A stretch of DNA of 64,000 bases from Paraescarpia echinospica (GCA_020002185.1 CM034537.1:13485905-13549904), one strand, 5' to 3'. Positions 32,061 to 44,588 are shown, counted from the stretch's first letter. The notes: generated by a model from the sequence alone, not told the origin. Program-made: numbers and translations.

Positions 32061-35000
32061 ATACAACATTTTTTTATAAAGTAAATTACTCCAAAATGCA
32101 AGCTGATTCTCTTTGTAAGACTTTATGGTAACTTCTTTCTTGACCTAGGCATTGCCCGGTGTGATCAAACATTATTAGTGACCGATATCAGATGACAGAA
32201 ATAATGTGGAAACAAATTAGAGAGAAGTTGACTTGTGGAGATTATTTTATACCATATGAGATGCAAAGACAGCCGGGGTTGAGGAAAAAGAGTCGACTTA
32301 AATGAAAATCGACTTAACCGAGTTTGAGTTATGTGGTGTGCACTGTACTTCCTTTCCTTTATTAAAAAATCATCAGCACAAAAAAATCATTTTCACAATT
32401 ACAAAACACAATTCTCAGTAACCGAGTCCTTTTATTTCGCAGATGCAGCATGTGTCCAGAAAGTGATGATCAAACAATGTGTCTTTGTGTGGCCTGTTTT
32501 TGCTGCCTGCTGTCAACATTGGAGTCTCGGGTGTTTTTCTTGTTCAGACATCGTACAACAATGTTTCAACTTCATGTACTTATCATCCTCTAAAACGTAG
32601 AACATGAAATATGTATAATAAACAAACATTAAATAAAATAATACATTCCATACATAGTATTTGCCACCTTTATCATATCTCCAAGCACAATACAAGCCTT
32701 TAGAAGGGTGCGAAGAACCAGTCGACAGTTGAGTAGTGGTTGATAATTATGCCATAAATCAATACTTTTGTAGTTGAAGAGACAATATAGGTTTACTGCT
32801 AAATTTGGTATAACAATTGTTATTATTTAATTATCAAATTGATAAACCGTCATTTGGGACATAGTTTGCAAGTTTCTTGATGCCCTAACATTGTTCTGTT
32901 CGAATTAAACATAACACTGAAAATTATATAGAAAGTCAATTATTTGACGCTAAACTTCATAATATAATTATTGTTGTTATCAATCTTATTTTAAATCAGA
33001 CCCAAGTATGTGCTTACTGTGGGATATTCCTCTGTATAGAGGTCACCACACAAATGTGAAGAAGATAATATATGAGCATTAAATTACCTTGTACAGAGGA
33101 CACCACGCTATTGCGAAGAATAAGAAGTTTGTTTCATAGCAATGAACATAGCATACTTTTCTTGGAAAAAAATACATTTCATAGAGTTTGCAAAAAAGTT
33201 GACTTGAATTACTGACTCAATGCTTCGTCGACTTCTTGTACCACATTTTTCAGCTCAACAGGGGATAAAACAAATCAAATAATTTAAGAAAACATTTATT
33301 ATCCAGTGTCTGATCTTGTATAACAACCATGTGACACGCACTTACATAGCAGATAGGATGCACAATTTATTTTGGGCAGTAGACGTCTCTTGAGAGATTT
33401 TCTTTTTTGGTCTATTTGGTGTAAGTAGGCCTACTTCACTCAAAACAACTTTTCTAAGAGTTTGTTTGCACGACGTTCAAAGAATTTAAGAACAGAGAGC
33501 TGAATATAGATATCTTGTGAAAGTCTGTTCTGCTTTTGTTGACACGATAAAATCACTAGGTAGTACAATTTGTTTTCTCACCAGCATAATTATACGCTGA
33601 GCAGCTGTGAGAATAGCGTCGTCCTTTCGGGAAACGTTTTGTTGTATTTAATGATCGAGAAACAAATTAACACTAAGTTTACTTGTACTGCGTCAGTTGA
33701 TTATTAATTTGGGCTATGGATCGCTAACATTTTACCCACCGTCTATTTCGTATTTATTGACCGCTTTGTGTATCGCATTCCTGATGCGTTGACGGCTATA
33801 CTATTGTATACTATAGCCTATAGGGCTATAGTATCCGGGTCCACGTAGATTTTGTTGTTATAACTACATTTTGGCATAAACTGAAAGGAAATAAAAACAA
33901 GGCATTAGTTAAAATCCGTTTTCCATGTGTACACAAAGTTTAACATTGTTTGTAACATTCGAGAACATTAAAAAAATACAGAAAAATACATTTGTAGTAT
34001 AAATTCGATTTTAAACCCGTCTGCATGTGTAGTGATTCCCGCGGAAAATAAAAATTTAATGAGCTAGGCGATCACGTGGTATCGTAACGTCACGTATGAC
34101 CCACACACGCAGCAGGCCGACCCTTTCCATGCATTCAGAGCATGTTTACAAGGATAGTGTTTGGGTCGAAACGAGTGTCAGAATGAGTTATTGTGTAATA
34201 TTCCGATGTAATACAAACACTAGTCATCATAGAGGAACAAGCAGTATACTACGGTTACACATAAATCCAATTTTATTCAAAACAATGAATGCGAATGAGC
34301 CTACAAGTCGATCGAAACATCGATCTTGCGCATGCGTCAGGTGTAGTCGAATCCGTTTTATCGCTCCGATATTTACCGATATTATTTACGATTTCCAAAC
34401 GTTTCTTTCGTTCATAAATGAATGAGGCACTCGTATAACTACATCGGAATACAATCCCACGGTTGTAGTTGCAATCTGACATACCTAAACCAAGTTATTG
34501 ACAAATTAGCTTCCCTAACAATCAGCCTAAAACCTACAAAACAAGATGGCGAACTAATAAACAACGGGTATAAAGCGTGCGAAACCCAAACCCCCCACAT
34601 CAACTCATAAATCGGTGCATTCTCCCAGTGACAAAGTAAAACCTATGTTATTATCATTACTAGTTCTGTCTATATACTATCAGAAATCAAGCTGAAATAA
34701 ACAGTAAACACAATAAACTGTATACCAATAAGTGAGTGCATAGACCAGTCCATAGTCAGACTGCACACAGGGAAGTGTCGTGTTAGTTGGTTTTTCAGTT
34801 TGACTCATGAACCAGTGTGAGCTGGTTCAACATACACACATGTAAATATATACTTTCACATAAAGCTTACGTATCATACTATTACAAATCCGGATTGTAG
34901 GCTGTCGAAAAACAGCAACAACAACAACTAGTCACTAAACCTTTTACACGGACAGATATTTTATAATTATTTATCTTTTATTTTTTTTTATTATCTCAGT

Positions 35001-35099
35001 ACACGTTTAAAGTGTGGGTGTATTTAAGAGTGGGTGTGTTTCTTAATAACTACTTGACCGTTTTATCAATTCTTAACCACTACCACTCGAGTTGGTGAC
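32061..35099. other. Gene-poor interval
   Basis: AT-rich. A partial duplication of a GTACAGAGGACACCAC phrase occurs near 33040 and 33093. At 34182-34300 a frame reads MSYCVIFRCNTNTSHHRG, which recalls the start of a THAP zinc finger, but nothing confirms it. The last 350 bases probably include the 5' UTR of the element starting at 35100. Confidence 0.4.
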
Positions 35100-36329
35100 A
35101 TGGCAGGCTCCGTACGACATTCCCCTACAAGATGCACTTTTAGATGTACCCTGTTCATGATTTTATGTCTGCAGATCACTTTTAGGTTTTTAAATGATCC
35201 CAATTTCAAAAAGTTTGAGAGTTTCCAGAGCAACACAAACGAGACCTATGTCAACGCCAAAGCTAGACAAGACATCCATTCTGTCACGTCCTACTACATT
35301 TACAGTCCCATATGGAAAACCATAGTCCAGTTGAAATGTCTCAAATCCAGCACCTCCACTGGATTACTGATCACTCCTCTACCGTACAAACCCAGGACAA
35401 CAACAAAAGTCTCCATACTTCTATGCATCATGCTATCAGGAGATGTTCAACTAAATCCAGGCCCCTCTAAAAGCCACTCATGTAAGAAATCACTAAAGTC
35501 TAATGCACTCATCCTAACTTGTAATGATTGTAATAAATCAACACACATCAAATGCGCCAGGATATCCAGACAAGAATTTAACAACACTTACAGAAACCTA
35601 AATGTACCATGGCACTGTTCAAATTGCTCAGCACCCTGTGGCATTTGCCATGGGGATGTCGTAAATGACCATAAAGCAATTCAGTGCGACCACTGCCTAA
35701 ACTGGATCCACACACAATGCTGTGCAATAGATGACAATGAATACAAACGATTAATAAATTCCTCATGTTCGTGGGCCTGCCCCGAATGCAACAACTTCAA
35801 CTTCACAAATTCTTTCTTCAGAGATACAGAAATCCCAACGGCAAATCCCTTTTATCCTCTGGACAGTAACAGTCATAACCTAAACGAAACCACCAACAAC
35901 AATACAACTAATAGCAAGAAAGCATATAGACCGAAAAAGAGACAAAACTTCAGATGCATCCTCATAAACTGCAAAAGCGTTAAAAAGAAAGCCTCAGACA
36001 TCGAAGCACTAAACAATCTGAAACCAATAATCATGTGTACCCTCTATCGTGCCCCAAATGACTCTCATGGAACTCAAATCGAAGACCTAGCCCTTTCTAA
36101 ATTAGGTAACAAGATCAACACACATAATGTCATCATAACTGGCGATTTCAACCTCCCTAACATCAATTGGGAAATTCACCAAGTCACACCTAACAATGGA
36201 TACAGTACAACTGCTGCCAATAAATTACTCCCTCTTACAGAGGAACATGGACTGATCCAACATGTCAAGGAACCCACGCTCAGACAGGGAAATGCCAACA
36301 CTATTTTAGATCTTGTCTTCACCAATTGA
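35100..36329 (+). CDS. 2A-like peptide, tandem PHD fingers and truncated endonuclease: head of a CR1-like element
   Basis: 409 codons open from ATG. Residues 1-110 are an N-terminal segment with two hydrophobic stretches (about 16-30 and 104-112). GDVQLNPGP at 114-122 is a 2A-like ribosome-skipping peptide. A first PHD-like finger (C128, C141, C144, H149, C152, C173, C176) lacks one ligand; the second has a complete C4HC3 set (C180, C183, C196, C199, H204, C207, C227, C230). Endonuclease pieces follow: CILINCKSVKKKASDIEAL, CTLYRAPND, IITGDFNLPNINW, ILDLVFTN. About 90 residues are missing between INCKS and TLYRAP without breaking the frame, so the endonuclease cannot work. PHD ORF1s are known in CR1-like elements. 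The frame stops at LVFTN, and a (TGAT)n tract follows. Confidence 0.85.
   Translation: MAGSVRHSPTRCTFRCTLFMILCLQITFRFLNDPNFKKFESFQSNTNETYVNAKARQDIHSVTSYYIYSPIWKTIVQLKCLKSSTSTGLLITPLPYKPRTTTKVSILLCIMLSGDVQLNPGPSKSHSCKKSLKSNALILTCNDCNKSTHIKCARISRQEFNNTYRNLNVPWHCSNCSAPCGICHGDVVNDHKAIQCDHCLNWIHTQCCAIDDNEYKRLINSSCSWACPECNNFNFTNSFFRDTEIPTANPFYPLDSNSHNLNETTNNNTTNSKKAYRPKKRQNFRCILINCKSVKKKASDIEALNNLKPIIMCTLYRAPNDSHGTQIEDLALSKLGNKINTHNVIITGDFNLPNINWEIHQVTPNNGYSTTAANKLLPLTEEHGLIQHVKEPTLRQGNANTILDLVFTN
35439..35465 (+). other. 2A-like ribosome-skipping motif
   Basis: Encodes GDVQLNPGP; the break would fall between the last Gly and Pro. The usual Glu of DxExNPGP is Gln. Preceded by SILLCIMLS, in keeping with active 2A contexts. 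2A-like sequences are established in some non-LTR retrotransposons of sea urchins, lancelets and molluscs. Confidence 0.75.
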
Positions 36330-36332
36330 TTG

Positions 36333-36353
36333 CTTGCTTGGTTGGTTGGTTGG

Positions 36354-36421
<68 letters not shown>

Positions 36422-36425
36422 CTGA
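36333..36425. repeat. (TGAT)n microsatellite at the end of the 2A/PHD element
   Basis: GCTTGGTTGG start, then about 18 TGAT units, directly after the truncated endonuclease frame. Such a tract could be the element's 3' tail, which would make this an internally deleted copy. Confidence 0.9.
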
Positions 36426-36429
36426 CTCA

Positions 36430-37140
36430 CAGACTGACTGACGTCAATAAACTTCCAAAATTTATGATATGAGCATTTTGTGATTATATAAAGAAGATGT
36501 GTAACCATTGTAGTGTTATGGCGTTTGCGAAACCGCGCAATATCGGAAACACATAATTTCACGGTGACCTTGTTTGACCTTGGATTCACGCTTACTGCAC
36601 CACTTGGTAGTTCTAATACAGGCCCGTTTGGGACAGAGAGATGTTGAAGTGATATAACATTTGAGTGTGTGTAGCGGGGAGGGGTCATTTAAGTCGGTCT
36701 GTGATGTAGTGCCTACCGCTCACCTACGTATAACACCCGTCAAATGTATCAGCAGTACGACTTGCATACGTTGATTATAGTTTACACCATTGCCATGAAT
36801 ACATGCGAGGATGTGCGTGGCTGATCTTTGACAGTTTTTCGTACATCAGCTGACTGCGTCCAATGAACGTGCAATTCACTACCTACGTCACGAGTAAGAT
36901 TCATAGTAAAAAAGGGAGTTAACTGTACATGTCATTTGTAGCTGTATCCGACTTGAGGAGGCTGTTGTCGTCCGTCGCTTCGTCTGGTCCAAGCTCCGCG
37001 GCCGATACAACCATGCTGCGGTTTATTGTCCTTGTCAGTAGAGTTGGTTACGTACCTGTCTTGTGCAGCCAGTCAAAGAAAGTTTTATGCTATGTTCTAG
37101 GTTTTATTATACATGTTCAGCTTGGTACAGTGGATTATCG
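36430..37140. other. Unassigned interval
   Basis: No feature recognised. Open frames at 36929-37180 lack family motifs. Confidence 0.4.
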
Positions 37141-37144
37141 AGAA

Positions 37145-37560
37145 AAAAATGAAGTGCAGAATGCAGTGTACACAGAATAAGATTATCAGATTTATGTGAA
37201 ATGCTCCACCGAGATTCCATGTTGGTGCTATTGAATTTAAGAACGTTGGAATACTGCCTGTTGAATATAAAGTAGAACAGTTAAGGTTGGGCCACATGTT
37301 CAATATTATCAATGGTAATGCACCAGCATATTTAAGAGCAAATGTTGAAATGGTTCATCATAGATACCCCACAAGAGCCAGTGGATTGGCATGTGTTATT
37401 CCCAGAGTAAAGGGTTCTGGACAAACTTCTTACCTTATACAGGCATATGCCACTGGAACAACTTGCCAATCGAAACAAAATAGTGTCGATCTCAAATTAG
37501 TTTTAGAGAAAAGGTGACGACCCTTTTATGTAGTAGATTGGTGGCCCATGGACACAATCT
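37145..37560 (+). pseudogene. 3' end of a non-LTR retrotransposon RT protein
   Basis: Reads QCTQNKIIRFM, then PPRFHVGAIEFKNVGILPVE, YKVEQLRLGHMFNIINGNAP, YPTRASGLACVIPRVKGSG and ends after LKLVLEKR. These are the C-terminal blocks of jockey/CR1-like RT proteins (NKIIRF, LPVExRVxQLxLxHMF). One stop lies near 37194. No catalytic domain remains. Confidence 0.8.
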
Positions 37561-40500
37561 TTACGCTGCATCTTAATATTTAATACAACATATTTACTTA
37601 TTTATTGTATTTTAAATTTAGCAAATTTTTACATAAATAATATTTTTAATCGTATTATTTATATATTTATTGTTTTATAGTTATTCACTATTTTGTTAGG
37701 ACCACATTGGAAATAAGTGTACGATGTGTGCTTTTGGTGCTATCCTCGGTATTATTATATATATACGTCACATTTATTTTAATTATGTAATGCATGTATA
37801 TAATTTTACTGAATAAACTCACGCACACTCACTCATTTATACTGTAAACACGACTTGGCGAACTCGAAAGCCAGAGTTTACGACTGGTAAATATATACCA
37901 CTGAGTCAAGTAGGCGTTACGAAGTCGTATTCACGATATACACGAACACATTGGAACGCAGCATTATGATTATATCATGCTCTATACGACGTTTTGTTGA
38001 TAATTTGAATTCTTATTATTATCATGTACGCACTTGTTTATAAGGCAAAGGTAGTGACGAATTACCGTCATTCGTTATTGTTGTTATATTTTATTAGTAT
38101 GTTGATATCAATGACGTAAGTTAAATAAACCTATTTGTTTGGCATATTGACATACTACTGTGAAATACTTCTGGGATAATTATCTCTTGCAAGACAGATT
38201 CAGATTGTATAATTACCTAATACAATTATTAATTGCATGTCATTGAGGTAAACAAAATAAAGCTTGTGTTACGAAACAGGATTTAGACAGGCGAGTTTTA
38301 ATTAGTGCTACAGTAGATGCAGCGGACGTGCAGAAGGTCAGCCCGGTGCAACTGACATAACTAGTTTTTATGCAATAAGCCAGGTGTAGTGGCGAAGAAT
38401 ACACTATGCTTGGCCAAATTTACTGAAGTTGACTGGGGAGACACTGGGAGACAGAACTTAGCATCTTGAAGCTCGGCGTTGGCAGTTGATAATTGCAGCT
38501 CGTAGTGGACAGTGGGAAGTTGGTGGATGGCAGAGCGAAGTGGGGTGGCCGCAGTCAGGGTGAATTGGTTAAATAAAATTTGTCGTTCCCACACTCCGAA
38601 ATGGAGTTGCCTACACAAGTGTTGTGTTGTGGCTCTATCTAGATTATAGAACGAAACAAAGGTTTTCGTTACACTTGCAAAAAGTATTGCTTTATTGCAT
38701 AATGATAATATGTATCTAATTATTTAGTATACTGTTACACCAAATAATGTATGGGTACTGCATTGACATTTAGTAGTCCCATAGATTACAATATTCTTTT
38801 TTCAGAGGGATGTTTCCTCTCCCTAAGAAGGGATGGTTCGACCAGCCGGGCCGCTGCAAGCTGGTACCGGGCAAGTGTTGAACTGGTGCTGCTAGTGTGA
38901 CGTCTTCATGCGTCTGCTCTGATTTGTGGGACGTTCTACAATTGCATAATATTCCATAAGCCAGACAATATTTTATTCTCAAATTCAGGGACTAATTCTC
39001 ACTTTGAAATTCAGTTACACCAATGTCCGCGGTGTCCGAAAATGGATAACGGATATTTCAGAAACTTACTGAGTCCATTTTGCTTACGTCATTGCCTTTA
39101 TTTGGTGTCCGGTCGTAAAGGTGATTAGCCATCTTGGCTATACACAATCGAATGTTGTGTATTTTTTATCAGGGAACCGAAAAGATGCAACAGTACGTTG
39201 ATGGATAATGATATTTATAACGCCTGACAGTAATATACCAGTTCTTAAGGTGACCGGCCAAAGATGTGCAGCTGAAAAAGCTATTGGATTGTATTCCTCG
39301 TTTGATTGCAATCGACGCTCACGCACCTTCTGGCAGTTGTTGTATATTGCCCGCCAAAGGCCGTTGCTAGGATACGCGGCCGGATGTCACGTAATCGCTA
39401 ATGGACTCGATTACCTTTTTGGACGCCATCTTCAAACATGGCTGCCGTTTTCAAGCGAAAAACAAAACTGATGTCCTACAACCAAATCTAGCGATTGCAA
39501 CATAAAGTTAATTTAAGTTGTTCACAATAAAATTTTAAATACGGCAATATTCATATAAACTTTTTATTATCATTATTTTCAAAAATGTAGGGGGTCATTT
39601 TGAGGAAAATGTAAACAAAGTATTGTTCCACTATATTTTTACTTTAGTTTTTTAAAAGTTTTAATGACATAATAATGATCCGTTGTTTATTTTACCATGC
39701 GACGTTATTGAATTTGGAATAATTTTGTCAATTTTGATGCTTGTATACTGGTATTCTATGTTGTCGGTACATCATTCAGTCGCATTCCCAAACTTTCCTT
39801 GTATGTACTGTCATATTCGGAGTAAGTAAAACAGCGTAATTTGTTAGCAAGGGTGACGGATGTCGTAATAAACAGCACTAGTTGGTGTAGAAACAAATCG
39901 TATTTTTCGGCGCACGCCACACGGCTATATCAGAAAATGCCTATATCAGCCTACCCATCAAGAGAAACATATATCTCGCCATTCAGAACACTTAGGACTG
40001 TGTTCTCTACTCCAACATTTCACGCAAACAGGTGACCTGTAAATGCCGTCTACGGAGACCCGGTGCTGATGTTAAATAAACTTACTTGATGTTTGTATAA
40101 AGTGTGAAAAATTGTAATACAAAATACATACTATCATTTGAGTGTTTGTCATGAAAGCAAGAATAAACCTACTTGGTTGTACGTTTTTCCAAAGGTAATA
40201 GTATTGGTAGCACTCACATATTATCATAAACTTTCATGTTATGTATTTTCATAACAAAGCAGTGGAAATTGTTACCAAAGGTGGCAGGTGTCGAAACAAA
40301 CATCACCAAACGTGTTAAAACAACTATGATTTTCCGGCGAATGCCATAAGAAAATTGCTGATGCGGTGTTCACAATAATTGCGCTAACGGAAAACAAAAG
40401 AAATGCTAGAGGTTGATATTATTGTTTTCTTTTGTTTCATTTGTTCAGTTTGCCAAAAGAACTTTTGCCCATGTCTATCTATCTATTTATATGCCTTATT

Positions 40501-40589
40501 TATTTATTAATTGTCATGCCTTTTATCAACTCCTGTATTGTTTATGTATGATTCCTTTCAGTATTGTAATGTTTTATTGTACTTACTAG
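37561..40589. other. Gene-poor interval upstream of the paraoxonase-like exons
   Basis: No coding segment recognised, including the expected first paraoxonase exon with its PGPC-type motif. Low-complexity AT sequence at 37560-37720 and 39480-39700. Confidence 0.4.
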
Positions 40590-40645
40590 ATTTTGGCTCT
40601 TCGGACATCCAGGTGCTACCAAATGGACTGGCATTTATCACATCG
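40590..40645 (+). CDS. Paraoxonase/arylesterase-like exon (first calcium-ligand loop)
   Basis: Between TTACTAG and GTAAGT the exon reads FGSSDIQVLPNGLAFITS. In paraoxonases this segment is GSEDxxxLPNGLAFIS. The Glu and Asp of SED bind the two calcium ions; here the Glu is Ser and the Asp is kept. Both splice sites fit consensus. The exon leaves no spare base at its 3' end, but the next one found (41212) starts with two, so one exon covering the next propeller blade is missing or unrecognised. Confidence 0.7.
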
Positions 40646-41211
40646 GTAAGTTCTGGTGGCCGTTTCTAGTAATTTTTATTGTCGTTATTCTTTATATTTT
40701 AACTTCAATTCTTCGGACAATGATACGTAAGAGAAGTTACGACAATGACGATGAAGGAAGATATGATGACGGTTATGGTGTTGATGATGACATGATATGT
40801 ATCATTATTATGATAGTAATAAAATATGTACTGTTTTTATGTTGCGTCTATGTTGGCAACTGCTTCCACCGAACATAATGATAACTAGTGTCTCAGGTAC
40901 TAAAGCTGCCTTCATAAGCAACATCAGGAAAATACCGAAATAAAGACAACTGGTGAGTTGAAAATCTACTAAAGATCCAATAATCTGCACTTGAACGAAA
41001 ACATTTAAAAACAATGATATAATTAATTTTTTTTTGCCTAGCCAAAGAAGCAGTATTTGTGTAATATGCATATAAGGCTCCGGCGGTTGTAACTTATTAC
41101 GTCTCACATACAGTGTATTTATGAAACAAATGGAGTATCTCTGATCGTTCGTGGTCATAACGCATTTTCTTTATAATATTTGTCATAACGTGCATTGCTT
41201 CTTGTTTTCAG

Positions 41212-41341
41212 ACTCAATTAAAATTTTTGTTGTCAACCATTTTGAAAACAAAACCGACACAATGGAGAAGTTTTGTTTTGACGAGAACAGACGGAAGTCG
41301 TACCACGTTCGAAGGTACCACAGCCCGACATTCACGAATCA
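41212..41341 (+). CDS. Paraoxonase/arylesterase-like exon (VVNH segment)
   Basis: After a strong acceptor (CTTCTTGTTTTCAG) it reads IKIFVVNHFENKTDTMEKF, CFDENRRKSYHVRRYHSPTF and TN, ending at CA/GTGTTT. It corresponds to the paraoxonase block LFVVNHP followed by DTVEIFxFDE and a HPT or HPL phrase. The His of VVNH, implicated in the PON1 active site, is present. The two spare bases join in phase with the exon at 42112 to give TNQLVDIVATG. Confidence 0.75.
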
Positions 41342-42111
41342 GTGTTTCTAGAATTACCTTCATAACTTAATATTAACTAAAGACGCGTATGTTACTATGA
41401 ATAAACTTACTTGTCCTGTAGTTAGATAAATGTTTAGGGTATTATTAATTTTAGTTATTAATACTATTATTTTTGTACTATTGTACTAGCTTATTATATT
41501 AATAATGTACTCATTAAAATGTTATTGTATACTTATTTTATTTGTTATTATTATATGTTGTGTACGTCTTGATATTGGTTAGCTTAGGTTTGTTTAGTAC
41601 ATTTTTAATTTTAATGCAGTTCTAGCCTTTTTATACGTTTAATTAGCTGAGCTAGCCTTTTGTTTTAATCATTTATTAATTAATATTTTATTGTCTAGTT
41701 ATTCATTTATTATTATCATTTACGTATGTCTTGATACTTTTAGCTTAGATTTGTTTAGTACGTGCACTTCTAATCTTTTTATACGTTCATTTATATTATC
41801 TACATTTTTGTAGCTGTTAGTTGTCAACACCCTTGAACAGAGTCCTACTCCGGAAATGAGTCTATAAATAATGTATATTATTTTTATTTTTATTAACGGA
41901 CTGCAACCAATTTCAGATTCACGTCGTAAATCATGCTTTATACTAGTCTAAGTAATTTCTCTATTAGTAATCTACAAGTTTGGTGTCACTCATCTCTAAC
42001 ATTAAAAACAATATTGATACTACATACGGGGACTACTCGAGAACAAGCAAAGCTTTTTTACAATTCAAATTATGATGTCTATTTTATCATTCCTTATTTG
42101 TGCACCATTAG

Positions 42112-42300
42112 GCTCGTCGACATTGTGGCAACGGGAGAAGACAGTTTCTACTTCTCCAACTTATACCAATCCAATCTTCAATTGGAGGTGTGTCTTTGTC
42201 TTCGGTTTGGCCACGTTGGTTTCTACGATGTCGACAGCGCTTGTATTATCCTAAGGGGACTCGGCATTCCAACTGGCATCAACAATTCCCTAGATGGCAA
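42112..42300 (+). CDS. Paraoxonase/arylesterase-like exon (central propeller)
   Basis: From CACCATTAG, the exon reads LVDIVATGEDSFYFSN, then LRFGHVGFYD, ACIILRGLGIPTGIN and NSLDGK, with donor AA/GTAGGT. Paraoxonases read VNDxxAxGxxSFYxTNDH, VxYYD and FANGINxSPDGKYVY here. Two calcium-binding positions differ: the Asp after the conserved Asn of TND is Leu, and the Asn of ANGI is Thr. The frame is intact. The exon ends with two spare bases. Confidence 0.75.
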
Positions 42301-43425
42301 GTAGGTGTCTGCAGCTTGGTTCTGTATTCGATGTATTGATGACAGACGTGTCGCTGAATAAATCCATGATCAGGAAGCCTTTTGGGCTGGCGTTTTCTGT
42401 GGATGCTGAAAATAACACAGCGTTAGCAATGGTGTTATAAGGTGTTATGTATTAATCCAAGGTTGCAGAAGTGTTCAAGGAAATATTAAATCTACCAGCT
42501 GTGTTGCATTTATCGGAAGACTCCCTTAAACCGGATCTTGTTTGTCTTATTCTGGGTAACGTGGAAGACGTAAGTAAATTTGGTCAAAAACGGTCAAACA
42601 AATATATCCTCAACAATTATGATTTAACATTACAATTATTCACACTACATTAAATTACCTGTCACACGTGTTAACCCACAAATGCATGACAGTACAGTTC
42701 ATGTGTCTACAAATGTCATACAAATGCTTACATGCAGAATGTGGTCGTTGTATACATTAGCAACGATGCCCATTTTCCGGGTGTCGCTATATATACACAG
42801 AAGCAAAAGAGAGGTTTTCCGATTTCTGTTGTTTGTTATGACGCAAATTTGAAGTGTTTTGTCTTAACCCAAGTTACGAAAAACGTTTCAAACTGATCGG
42901 ACATTGTGAACAGTAGCAGAAAGTACGCGTCAGGTAATACACAGTCGAGATGTGTCGGTGTAGTGTAGCAGTAGTAGTAAAAGCTTTATTTATTGTACGA
43001 TATGAATGTCAAGACCCGTAAGGACATCTAACCAAAGGGGGATTTCGAAAAAGAAAGGCGATAATACGATAGCACGATATGCAAACCGTCTAGCAGGAAA
43101 CTGTTAACATGTACCCCTCACAATTACACGCAGACACAAACAGGCAAGCTAGCGCGGTTATAGTTACATTAGTACAGTGTCATGTTGGTAGCCACCGACC
43201 GAAAAAATAATATATTTCATCATGGCATGGTTGTATAAATTTGATAAAAAAAATTATAATCGGGCTGTTTGTTTCAACAATTCCCCAAAACCTGCATGAC
43301 AGCGGCTAAGATAGGATTGGCACAAATGCGAATGTTGAATAATTCGTCAGTTGTTACATGAACGGTATTGTAGGTATGTGTGTGAATAAGAAGTGTTTTA
43401 ATAGGTTTGATTGCACTTATTGCAA

Positions 43426-43507
43426 ATACGTATACCTGGCAGAGTTCAATGGGGAACGTTTGACAGTTTACGCTCGGAAGTCGGACAACGCTTTAAGATT
43501 GAAACAG
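43426..43507 (+). CDS. Paraoxonase/arylesterase-like exon with a damaged acceptor
   Basis: The coding match starts at A/TAC and reads YVYLAEFNGERLTVYARKSD then NALRLKQ, ending at CAG/GTAAGC. Joined to the previous exon it gives DGKYVYLAEFNGERL, exactly the paraoxonase DGKYVYxxE block, which fixes the exon start at 43426. The two bases before it are AA, not AG, after a pyrimidine-containing tract. Either the acceptor has been lost or a downstream AG is used, which would break the frame. Confidence 0.7.
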
Positions 43508-44453
43508 GTAAGCTAACACTGGTAACACTCACTGTTTGTGATAACATGTGCCTGGGTAGAAATGAAAGGAAGATATCTTAGAAACTCGACCAATATCCTG
43601 GCCGTTTTAGTCTCTTATTAGAATAATCAATTCGAAAATACGTATGACAAAAAGAAAAGTTCACATTTTATTCTTTATAAACTGTGTATGTTCATGGTAA
43701 TAAATAAACAAGTAATAAACCTAATGATGATTCACAAATAAATAAAACAATGAACGCGTGGTTTACACACGCTAAAAAGTACGCGCACAAGAGATAATTT
43801 TAATTCCGGGACTTATTTTTTGGCTTGATTGTTGTAATCTGGTCAATGACATGCTCAAAATGTAATTGTTCTACGGTCAGTTTCTCTGTGCTGAGGATGG
43901 CTAAATCACTGAGGCGGTTTGTTTCCCAGACGTTGTACATTACAGAACGATTAACGTCACCGTATTACTAATCCATAACATGAAACGTAAAAAGGCCAAG
44001 AACACAAGTTCCGTTGCTCTTGCCGGTTTACAACAATACATTTCACACATCACTGTATCTTATCGGGTTGCGACAATATGGACATTAATTGAATTTAAAT
44101 TGAGCTGATTGATATGTTGGCGGTCATCTTGGATTTTGCACTTTTGTCGACGTTCCCACGGGTGAAAATCCACATACACTTAGAATCTCATACCTTATGT
44201 TATAAGCGGATATTTTTTAAAAATCCCAAAGAAAGAACAGTTATCCCTTTGCTACCCAAGTGGGGTTCCAAGGTTGACGAACACTTGATGGGTTCACATT
44301 TCAAGAAATTGAGCAGAGAGGGTGTCGATACCTATAACAAAATATCTACACACACAACTCAATATCGCTAAACATAATAAAAAAATCGATGTGAAAGTGA
44401 ATGAAGTAAATTAAATATGTGTATGAATTGGTGTTATTTAGTAAATGTTTCAG

Positions 44454-44588
44454 GTTGTTCCAATGTACGCACACGTCAGAATCGACGTCGACGTCGTAAC
44501 GGGAGGTGTATGGGTGACTGGGCGAGATTTCGTCACTCCCTTATTGAATTACCTTATACCACCTCACGCATCCAAATCGCCGACCCAG
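44454..44588 (+). CDS. Paraoxonase/arylesterase-like exon (late propeller blade)
   Basis: Flanked by AATGTTTCAG and CAG/GTAAGT, the 45 codons read VVPMYAHVRIDVDVVTGGVW, VTGRDFVTPLLNYLIPPHAS and KSPTQ. Paraoxonases have VDNIxVDxxTGDLWVGxHP at this place. The DN pair that binds calcium is reduced to R, and the HP after LWVG is RD. In phase with the previous exon. The last exon, expected to begin VLRI, was not found before a retrotransposon fragment at 44930. Confidence 0.75.

Noticed and set aside
34182..34300. THAP-like start MSYCVIFRCNTNTSHHRG
   Set aside because: Only the first Cys pair and a general resemblance; the rest of the zinc finger (W, second Cys, His and the AVPTIF-type end) is absent.
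38770..38982. Minus-strand frame ending GNIPLKKEYCNLWDY
   Set aside because: No recognised motif, no splice context and no relative in the window.
42466..42569. Exon-like segment VAEVFKEILNLPAVLHLSED with a GTAAGT donor between paraoxonase exons
   Set aside because: It does not match any paraoxonase segment and would interrupt the DGK-YVYLAE junction, so it is not part of that gene; no other family was recognised.
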